From assembly GCA_020216655.1 (NCBI GenBank), contig JAIWNU010000184.1:1-8080 (forward strand): a DNA stretch of 8,080 nucleotides, in the 5' to 3' direction. Numbering within the stretch: the stretch's first letter is position 1; every line of letters starts with the position of its first letter. Below the pieces are notes generated by a model. The model was not told the DNA's origin. It was given only the letters and a program-made list of their open reading frames with translations, and ran no database searches. The position numbers were made by a program, and so were the translations under genes. This DNA comes from Treponema sp. Lineage in GTDB: Bacteria; Spirochaetota; Spirochaetia; Treponematales; Breznakiellaceae. Below are positions 1 to 8,080 of the stretch, one piece after another.

Positions 1-1408
1 TTTTATATAGTATCCATAGATCAAGCCAAATGGACCAGCTCTGAATATAGTAGGTGTCAAAAGCAACTCTTTCATCATAATCCGTATCGGAACGGCCCGA
101 AACCTGCCATAGACCAGTCAGCCCAGGTTTTACCGCAAAAACACGTTTAAAATGTTTCCCATATTTTTCTATTTCAGCTTCCACAATAGGCCGAGGTCCA
201 ATAAGACTCATTTCATTTTTTAATATATTAATAAGTTGCGGAAATTCATCAAAACTTGTTTTTCTTAAAAAGCGACCAATCGGGGTAATACGAGGATCGT
301 TCTTAAGCTTAAAACTTGCATCCCACTCTTTTCGGGCTTCTGGGTCTTTTTCCAGCAGTTCTGCAAGACGTTTATCTGCATCTATTACCATAGAGCGGAA
401 TTTATATGCTTTAAAGGGTTTGCCATTACGTCCAATTCGTGTGTGTTTATAAAGTACAGGTCCTGGAGAAGATATTTTTATTAATAAAGCAATAATAGCA
501 AATAATGGTAATAAAATAATTCCACCAAAAACAACCAAAAAGAGATCAAGGATTCTTTTTTTAATTCTATTCCAAGGCATCAGAAGCTGTTGGCTTGTTG
601 ATAAACCTAAAATACCATCAAAATCACGTACAGACATCCACATATTTGTTAAGCCAAAAAAATCAGGAATAAGAACGTTATATTTAAAAGCAGAAACTGA
701 TTCATCAAGAATGTCTGCAAGTCGTCTTCGATCTGCTCCTGGCATGGCTACAATAGCCATTTTAATGTTAAATCTTTTAACAAGGTATGGCCCTATGGAT
801 GTATCATGAACAATAGGAATGTTGCGATATGTATCACCTACAGAAGAATCATCATCTAAGAATAACACAGGTATATAACCAACTGATGGATTATCTAACA
901 AACGATCCGCAACTATTTTACCTGATTTACCACAGCCATAGATGACTGCAGGTATTCCCCATAACCTAGTACGGCTTATCAAAGACCTTGTGATTGTACG
1001 ACATAACATAAGGACCCAAACAGAAAAAAACCAACTAATAAAAAATGCTACCATTTCCGCGGTAATCTTATATTGTGCATTGATTGCCATAAATAAAATA
1101 ATTGCACCATGACCTACTGCGGAACCTACAGCAAATCTTCTTAATTCTTCTGCAGGTGCAAGACTTACTCCAGGATACAAACTATTTACATAAAACAAGA
1201 TAACAAAAGCTGGTACAAAGGGCCAGTAATTTAAAAATGATCTAAAACTAATTATGGTTAAATCATAGGCATTAACAAGAAAAAATGCAAAGCCAAAACA
1301 TAACATAATAGCAAAGAAATCAGAAATAATAAATGCTATAGCGGCGTATGCAGATGTGGTGTGTTTATAACGACTCAAATACCAAATATCAAAATCTTTA
1401 ATATTCAT
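1..1408 (-). CDS. wbaP: WbaP-type undecaprenyl-phosphate sugar-1-phosphate transferase (3' end beyond window)
   Basis: This integral inner-membrane enzyme starts repeat-unit assembly by moving a sugar-1-phosphate from a nucleotide sugar to undecaprenyl phosphate. I translated it by hand from the ATG at 1408; the frame is open for 469 codons to the left edge. Hydrophobic segments lie near residues 21-46, 59-76, 92-109 and 119-137. A nucleotide-binding-like middle domain follows, with YGCGKSGK near 157-164. The C-terminal phosphoglycosyltransferase domain begins with a membrane-associated helix after KKRILD (283-288), then FRSM (337-340) and the catalytic Asp-Glu pair (387-388 in SFDEFPQL), then SLIGPRP and PGLTGLWQVSGR. 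The LYPGVSLAPAEELRR stretch and overall length match the large WbaP class. By comparison with that family about 10-15 residues are missing at the C-terminus. The sugar (galactose, glucose or other) cannot be read from sequence. The gene is clearly more AT-rich than the genes upstream. It lies 17 bases after the epimerase gene. Confidence 0.93.
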   Translation of the reverse strand, partial: MNIKDFDIWYLSRYKHTTSAYAAIAFIISDFFAIMLCFGFAFFLVNAYDLTIISFRSFLNYWPFVPAFVILFYVNSLYPGVSLAPAEELRRFAVGSAVGHGAIILFMAINAQYKITAEMVAFFISWFFSVWVLMLCRTITRSLISRTRLWGIPAVIYGCGKSGKIVADRLLDNPSVGYIPVLFLDDDSSVGDTYRNIPIVHDTSIGPYLVKRFNIKMAIVAMPGADRRRLADILDESVSAFKYNVLIPDFFGLTNMWMSVRDFDGILGLSTSQQLLMPWNRIKKRILDLFLVVFGGIILLPLFAIIALLIKISSPGPVLYKHTRIGRNGKPFKAYKFRSMVIDADKRLAELLEKDPEARKEWDASFKLKNDPRITPIGRFLRKTSFDEFPQLINILKNEMSLIGPRPIVEAEIEKYGKHFKRVFAVKPGLTGLWQVSGRSDTDYDERVAFDTYYIQSWSIWLDLWILYK

Positions 1409-1415
1409 GTTTTAA

Positions 1416-1421
1416 CCTTTT
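1416..1421 (-). promoter_or_regulatory. Ribosome binding site of wbaP
   Basis: On the minus strand AAAAGG sits seven bases before the ATG at 1408. It supports this start, which is also the start that gives the expected N-terminal membrane segment. It lies entirely in the 17-base gap after the epimerase stop codon. Confidence 0.6.
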
Positions 1422-1425
1422 CGTT

Positions 1426-2484
1426 TTAAAATTTAACATTCTTAATATATGATATAAACCATTTGCAAAATTTTTCAAGTCCATTTTCTAGTAATGTAGA
1501 AGGCCGCCAATTTATAACCTGTTCTAAATCAGATACATCTGCAGATGTTGAATATACATCGCCTTTCTGCAATGGAAGATAAGTTTTTTTTGCATTTTTC
1601 CCAAGATAATGTTCTAGAATTGAAATAAAATCGGAAATACATTCCGACTGACTATTACCGATATTGTACAGGACGAAGGGGGCTGAAGAGGTGGCAGGAT
1701 CTCCGGTAGTTCCGTTTCTCTGTCCCCCAGGGGGGCGTCCCAAAAGCCGCACTATTCCTTCGATTACATCGTCGATATAGGTAAAGTCCCGATACATATC
1801 TCCATGATTGTATACTTCTATGGGCTCCCCGGAAAGGATGGCCTTTGCAAATTTAAAGTAAGCCATATCGGGCCTTCCCCAGGGGCCGTAAACAGTGAAA
1901 AAACGAAGGCCGGTGGTTGGTATACCATATAAATGAGAATACGTGTGAGCCATGAGCTCATTAGCCCGTTTGGTGGCCGCATAGAGGCTAATAGGGTGGT
2001 CAACCCCATCATGGACACTGAAGGGTTGTTTGCTGTTAAGGCCATACACCGAAGAGCTGGATGCATATACCAGGTGGGGAACCTGGGTGTGGCGACAGGC
2101 CTCCAGAATAGATAGAAAACCGGTGATATTGCTCTGGGTATAGGCAAAGGGATGATCGATACTGTACCGAACTCCTGCCTGGGCTGCGAGGTGAATCACC
2201 GCATCAAAGTGGTGACAACGAAATACCTGTACCACCGCTTCGTAATCCTCAAGGTTCAGGCGAATAAAGGAACCGGTAGTATAGACCGTGCTTTGCACTT
2301 CTTTACCATAGGTTTCTACTTCCCGGGAAAACCCAAGTTCTCCAAGGCGATCGAGCTTGAGGGATGGGTCATAATAGTCGTTTATGTTATCAAGACCAAG
2401 GACCCGGTGGCCTTCAGTAAGGAGCCGCTTACACAGATGGAATCCGATGAAACCGGCTGCCCCGGTAACAAGATAGGTGCCCAT
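1426..2484 (-). CDS. NAD-dependent epimerase, probably UDP-glucuronate 4-epimerase
   Basis: This is a cytoplasmic extended short-chain dehydrogenase/reductase that probably interconverts UDP-glucuronate and UDP-galacturonate for the polysaccharide. The Rossmann motif TGAAGFIG is at the N-terminus, followed by DNINDYYDPSLKLDRL, a hallmark of the CapI/LpsL-type glucuronate epimerases. The catalytic serine lies in YASSSSVYG, and the YxxxK pair is Tyr168/Lys172 in YAATK. Substrate-side motifs LRFFTVYGPWGRPDMA and RDFTYIDDV follow, then YNIGNS and KGDV. I chose the ATG at 2484 because it puts the Rossmann strand at the start, overlaps the upstream stop as TAATG, and has GGGAA upstream. An in-frame ATG at 2499 would add five residues but has no clear ribosome site. 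Two oddities: a Pro/Gly/Thr/Ser-rich loop before YNIGNS, and an abrupt fall in GC from about base 1670 onward. Exact substrate is inferred from family resemblance. Confidence 0.9.
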   Translation of the reverse strand: MGTYLVTGAAGFIGFHLCKRLLTEGHRVLGLDNINDYYDPSLKLDRLGELGFSREVETYGKEVQSTVYTTGSFIRLNLEDYEAVVQVFRCHHFDAVIHLAAQAGVRYSIDHPFAYTQSNITGFLSILEACRHTQVPHLVYASSSSVYGLNSKQPFSVHDGVDHPISLYAATKRANELMAHTYSHLYGIPTTGLRFFTVYGPWGRPDMAYFKFAKAILSGEPIEVYNHGDMYRDFTYIDDVIEGIVRLLGRPPGGQRNGTTGDPATSSAPFVLYNIGNSQSECISDFISILEHYLGKNAKKTYLPLQKGDVYSTSADVSDLEQVINWRPSTLLENGLEKFCKWFISYIKNVKF

Positions 2485-3629
2485 TATGTTTTTTCCCATA
2501 TTATTTTTGTTTGTTGATACATATGTTCAAAGGTAAAATGCTGAACAAAGCGTTTTCGTCCTGCCTTCCCCATTCGGTAGCGGAGCTCTGGATTTTCAAG
2601 AAGTTCCCTCAGATTCATGGTAAGCCTTGTCACATCTCCCCGGGGAACCAGAAAGCCCGTTTCCCCATGGACTACCGCTTCCCGGCTTCCCCCCACATCG
2701 GAGGCAATGACCGGTAAGCCCTCTCGCATGGCCTCAAGGATAGAACGGGGGAAGCCTTCCCAGTGAGAGATGAGGAGATACAGGTCCGCCTGTCTTAGAA
2801 ATTCTGTCACCGACTTTTGCTGACCCGTAAAGGTGACCCGATCGGCGAATCCAAGGCGCTGTACCTCCTGTTGTGCCCACGCCATACGGGGCCCATCACC
2901 GATAAGGGTAAGGTGCCAGGGAAGGTCTTGAAGATCTGCCAGGGCCTTAAAAAGGGTAGGGTGATCCTTCTGCTCTTGAAAACGGGCGATCATTACGAGT
3001 TCGATAGGCCGTGTATCTTCTGGCCCCTTATTGATAGAGGAGGGCCCCTTTCCCTGGCTAAACTCGGTGAACTTTTCTGGGGGAAGGGTATCGGGCATGC
3101 CGTTATGGATGATCTTCATTTTTGTGGCTGGAACCACATGATAGTCGCGGGCTAGCTGATAATCGTATTCGGATACTACAATGATTTTTTTACAAAGTCG
3201 GGCGCAGATGTATTCGGTAGAGAGCACAAAAATCTTTTGCACCAGGGATATCCCTTCGGCAAATTGCCAGCCATGGGCAGTAAATATAGAAGGAACCCCG
3301 CAGAGGAACGCCGCAATTCGGCCGACGAGGCCTGCCTTGGCGGTATGACAACTGACGAGGGTAGGTTTTTCTTTTCTTATGATGCGGATCAACTGGATAA
3401 TGGCTTTGATATCCAGAAGAGGGTTGATGCTCCGTTGTAATGCCGGAAGAGCAACCCAGGGGGTTTGCTGGTTTTCTAAGAGGTCGGTAAATATTCCCTT
3501 TTGGCCACAGGCCACAAGGCACTGATAGCCATCCTGTTGGGCCGCCCGGGCGAGATCTTTTACATGTACCTGGGCACCTCCTAAAAGATCGCCCCGTGTA
3601 ATAACAAAGAGTATTTTTTTCTGATTCAT
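2484..3629 (-). CDS. Family 4 glycosyltransferase (GT-B fold)
   Basis: This is a cytoplasmic or membrane-associated retaining glycosyltransferase, probably adding one sugar to the lipid-linked repeat unit. The N-terminal domain starts [18 protein letters not shown], typical of the GT4 acceptor domain, with FTAHGWQF near 117-124 and IIVVSEYD near 149-156. The C-terminal donor-binding domain begins near [14 protein letters not shown], with LIGDGP, VTFTG and the EX7E motif (Glu291 and Glu299 in EGFPRSILE), then [11 protein letters not shown] and GETGFLVP. The start at 3629 is preferred. It overlaps the fcl stop as ATGA and places the first beta strand at the N-terminus; the frame stays open upstream to 3695, but those 22 residues lie inside fcl and look unlike protein. 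Length is 381 residues, normal for the family. No strong ribosome site precedes the ATG, so translation is probably coupled to fcl. Donor and acceptor are unknown. Confidence 0.92.
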   Translation of the reverse strand: MNQKKILFVITRGDLLGGAQVHVKDLARAAQQDGYQCLVACGQKGIFTDLLENQQTPWVALPALQRSINPLLDIKAIIQLIRIIRKEKPTLVSCHTAKAGLVGRIAAFLCGVPSIFTAHGWQFAEGISLVQKIFVLSTEYICARLCKKIIVVSEYDYQLARDYHVVPATKMKIIHNGMPDTLPPEKFTEFSQGKGPSSINKGPEDTRPIELVMIARFQEQKDHPTLFKALADLQDLPWHLTLIGDGPRMAWAQQEVQRLGFADRVTFTGQQKSVTEFLRQADLYLLISHWEGFPRSILEAMREGLPVIASDVGGSREAVVHGETGFLVPRGDVTRLTMNLRELLENPELRYRMGKAGRKRFVQHFTFEHMYQQTKIIWEKT

Positions 3630-4576
3630 TTTTTTAGTAAAAAGTCTGCATAAGCCCGGCGAATACCTTCCTCTAAGCCTACTTTTGGTTTCCATCCCAA
3701 AGCAGTGAGACGGGAAGAGTCCAGAAGTTTTCGAGGAGTACCGTTGGGTTTACTCGTGTCCCACACAATACGACACGTGCGGTCGGGGCTATCTTCATAC
3801 ACGATTTTCTGAATCAGCTCTGCCAATTCCCGGATGGTTACTTCCTGGCTTGAACCCACGTTGATGAACTCCCCAATATCAGAGGCATCATACTGTTCCA
3901 TAAGGTAGATTGCCGCATCCGCCAGGTCATCGCTGTATAAAAATTCCCGGTACGGAGAACCATCGCCCCATAATACTACCTCGTCAGTGCCCTGTGTTTT
4001 TGCTTCGTGGAACTTTCGGATAAGGGCGGGTAACACATGGCTATTAAAAGGGTGATAATTATCGTTAGGGCCATACAGATTGGTGGGCATGAGAGAAATA
4101 AAGTTGGTCCCATACTGGCGGTTATAGGAAGCACAGAGTTTTATTGCTGCTATTTTAGCAATCCCATAGGGTTCATTGGTGGGTTCCAGGGGGCCAGTGA
4201 GGAGGTGCTCTTCTTTCATCGGCTGGGGAGCAAATTTAGGATAGATACAGCTTGAGCCAAGGTTAAGGAGCTTTCGTACCCCATAACGATGGGATGCGTC
4301 AACCACGTTGAGTGCTATGGCAAGATTGATGTAAATAAACTCTGCAGGATAGGTGCTGTTAGCCCCGATACCTCCCACTTTTGCTGCCGCAAGAAACACA
4401 TAGTCTGGCCGTTCGGTTTCAAAAAAGTGATACACCGCGACCTGGTTTGTTAAATCCAGTTCTGCGTGGGTCCTGAGAATCAGGTTGGTATAGCCCCGTT
4501 GTTGCAATTGTCGGACTATTGCGCTTCCCACAAGGCCCCGGTGCCCCGCTACAAATATTTTTGCGGTTTTTTCCAT
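3626..4576 (-). CDS. fcl: GDP-L-fucose synthase
   Basis: This bifunctional epimerase/reductase converts GDP-4-keto-6-deoxy-mannose to GDP-L-fucose with NADPH, the second step after Gmd. The NADP-binding motif [10 protein letters not shown] is at residues 11-20, AAKVGGI near 64-70, and GSSCIYP at 107-113. The catalytic residues known from the E. coli enzyme are all recognisable, shifted by about one: Ser108, Cys110, Tyr137 and Lys141 (YGIAK) and His180 in [14 protein letters not shown] and [19 protein letters not shown] are family signatures. The 316-residue length is normal. The ATG at 4576 is preceded by GGGG seven bases upstream. It follows gmd after a 139-base gap and ends in an ATGA overlap with the downstream glycosyltransferase. 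Together with gmd it makes a complete GDP-fucose pathway from GDP-mannose. Confidence 0.96.
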   Translation of the reverse strand: MEKTAKIFVAGHRGLVGSAIVRQLQQRGYTNLILRTHAELDLTNQVAVYHFFETERPDYVFLAAAKVGGIGANSTYPAEFIYINLAIALNVVDASHRYGVRKLLNLGSSCIYPKFAPQPMKEEHLLTGPLEPTNEPYGIAKIAAIKLCASYNRQYGTNFISLMPTNLYGPNDNYHPFNSHVLPALIRKFHEAKTQGTDEVVLWGDGSPYREFLYSDDLADAAIYLMEQYDASDIGEFINVGSSQEVTIRELAELIQKIVYEDSPDRTCRIVWDTSKPNGTPRKLLDSSRLTALGWKPKVGLEEGIRRAYADFLLKK

Positions 4577-4583
4577 ATTTTAA

Positions 4584-4589
4584 CCCCAC
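4584..4589 (-). promoter_or_regulatory. Ribosome binding site of fcl
   Basis: The minus-strand sequence GTGGGG ends seven bases before the ATG at 4576. It is a modest purine-rich match, but there is no other start nearby that keeps the Rossmann motif. Confidence 0.4.
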
Positions 4590-4617
4590 TGTTTATCTAT
4601 TAGTTTTTGCCATCCCC

Positions 4618-4670
4618 ATTTACCCAGCGGCGTATTCGGAAGGGCTTTCCAATACTTTGCCGCTGGAAAT
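4618..4670. repeat. Long imperfect hairpin in the gmd-fcl gap
   Basis: Read on the plus strand, ccagcggc (4624-4631), gtatt (4632-4636) and ggaa (4638-4641) pair with ttcc (4647-4650), aatac (4651-4655) and gccgctgg (4659-4666). That is 17 pairs around a five-base loop, with a one-base bulge (4637) and a three-base bulge (4656-4658). An outer attt/aaat pair (4618-4621 with 4667-4670) extends it to 21. Neither strand has a T-run after the stem, so it is not a standard intrinsic terminator. It may be an mRNA stabiliser or processing site between gmd and fcl, or a copy of a dispersed palindromic repeat. The structure is plain in the sequence; the role is unknown. Confidence 0.75.
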
Positions 4671-4674
4671 TCCT

Positions 4675-4686
4675 GCGGTCAACCGC
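4675..4686. repeat. Short palindrome beside the long hairpin
   Basis: The plus-strand arms gcggt (4675-4679) and accgc (4682-4686) flank a two-base centre. The loop is too short for a good RNA hairpin without opening the innermost pairs. It could be a protein-binding palindrome or part of the same repeat unit as the hairpin at 4618-4670. It may equally be chance. Confidence 0.35.
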
Positions 4687-4715
4687 TTTAAAGAGAGGTT
4701 GCCGAAGGTATCCCC

Positions 4716-7319
<2,604 letters not shown>

Positions 7320-7323
<4 letters not shown>

Positions 7324-8080
7324 GTTCTTTCTTTCCTTTTTAAGAGTGTTTGTGCGTAAAGCTGTATGTAACGTTCAGCAATCCAATGCGGACTATACCG
7401 CTCCTGGATTGCTTGCCGAGCCTTTTCAAAATATTCCCCCGGAAGGGTAGGAGAAGCGTTCACCATCCTTGCCATGGCTTGAGCCAGATCCTCGGGACAA
7501 TTGGGGGAAAAAAACAACACTCCCTCTCCTTCGGGAATGCATTCCCGGAGTACCGGTAGATCACTTACCACGAGGGGGCGTCCTACAAGAAGGGCTTCCA
7601 GGGGAACAAGCCCCATTCCTTCCCAACGGGAAGGGAATACCACCACATCGGCGACCATAAAAATGTCCCGGGCGGGGGTATAAAAACCAGCCCACCGGAG
7701 ATTCTTCTGTATGCCGAGTTTGATGGCGAGTTTTTTAAGAGGTTTTTCAAGGGGCCCACTTCCTGCAATAATAAGATGTGCCTCAGGAGTCTCTTTGAGT
7801 AGAAGCGCAAAGGCCCGCAAAAGGGTTTCATGTCCCTTTGCGGGAACAAGCCGTCCCACACAGGCGAGAAGGGGCGCTTTTTGGGGAATATTGAAACGGT
7901 CTCGTATGTCCGAAGAGGGGTTTTCCCTTTGAGGAGAATTAGATTCGCCGTTTAGAGGGTTATATATGACACTATGGGGACTCTTTAACCAGGGCTTCCG
8001 ATAAAATTCAGAGATAACCGTCTCCGAAACCCCCGTGCGGTGAGAAATCCATCGATCAGTGAAATAGAGAAAGAGCCGGG
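7320..8080 (-). CDS. Family 4 glycosyltransferase (N-terminal part beyond window)
   Basis: This gene enters from the right edge already in frame; I read it open from 8078 down to the stop at 7320. A GTG at 7859 could be mistaken for a start, but the 73 codons before it read as protein of this family: VSETVISEF, then SVIYNPLNG, the linker between the two GT-B domains, then LLACVGRLVPAKGHETLLRAF at the start of the donor-binding domain. IIAGSGPLE and the EX7E motif in EGMGLVPLE (first Glu codon 7620-7622) follow, then VVSDLPVLRECIPEGEGVLF. The visible part is 253 residues, so roughly 100-150 are missing if it has family length. It shares an ATGA overlap with the Wzi-like gene downstream. It is a retaining sugar transferase acting on the cytoplasmic face; its donor and acceptor cannot be read. 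Confidence 0.92.

Noticed and set aside
1724..1735. Palindrome ccccc-a-gggggg as a regulatory site
   Set aside because: It is inside a coding region, has a one-base centre that cannot form an RNA loop, and is explained by the Pro/Gly codons of the loop.
4580..4678. A 32-codon minus-strand reading frame in the gmd-fcl gap ending six bases-or-less before fcl, with a protein-like look (LGKWGWQKLIDKQWG)
   Set aside because: It has no ATG, GTG or TTG start, an in-frame stop directly upstream, and it runs through the long hairpin. A gene relic cannot be excluded, but nothing supports one.

Overview
This window is one continuous stretch of a cell-surface polysaccharide (capsule, exopolysaccharide or O-antigen) locus. 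Every gene I can support lies on the minus strand, so transcription runs from the right edge to the left edge. The Wzi-type outer-membrane protein, with its signal peptide and C-terminal phenylalanine, points to a diderm bacterium. Base composition is moderate over most of the window and AT-rich at the left end. The taxon cannot be fixed from this sequence; a spirochaete is my weak guess, from general composition and style only.

In transcription order the layout is: (1) a family 4 glycosyltransferase whose N-terminal part lies beyond the right edge (7320-8080); (2) a Wzi-family outer-membrane protein (5884-7323); (3) GDP-mannose 4,6-dehydratase, gmd (4716-5801); (4) GDP-L-fucose synthase, fcl (3626-4576); (5) a second family 4 glycosyltransferase (2484-3629); (6) a UDP-glucuronate 4-epimerase-like enzyme (1426-2484); (7) a WbaP-type polyprenyl-phosphate sugar-1-phosphate transferase, cut by the left edge a few residues before its end (1-1408). 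Spacing is tight: ATGA overlaps at 7320-7323 and 3626-3629, a TAATG overlap at 2482-2486, a 17-base gap before wbaP, and two longer gaps of 82 and 139 bases around gmd. This is what a single operon looks like. No convincing promoter or intrinsic terminator is visible, so both probably lie outside the window.

The genes fit together. Gmd and Fcl convert GDP-mannose to GDP-L-fucose. The epimerase probably supplies UDP-galacturonate from UDP-glucuronate. The WbaP-type enzyme starts the repeat unit on the lipid carrier, the two glycosyltransferases add sugars, and the Wzi-like protein probably tethers or organises the polymer at the outer membrane. Flippase, polymerase and export genes are not in view. 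The polymer therefore probably contains fucose and a uronic acid, which is inference.

Two things stand out. Base composition drops sharply inside the epimerase gene at about 1670, in the codons of a conserved motif, and stays AT-rich through wbaP; this looks like a recombination junction. The gmd-fcl gap holds a long imperfect hairpin (4618-4670) that is not a standard terminator. I see no sign of a wholly new system; this is a recognisable polysaccharide locus with some structural oddities.
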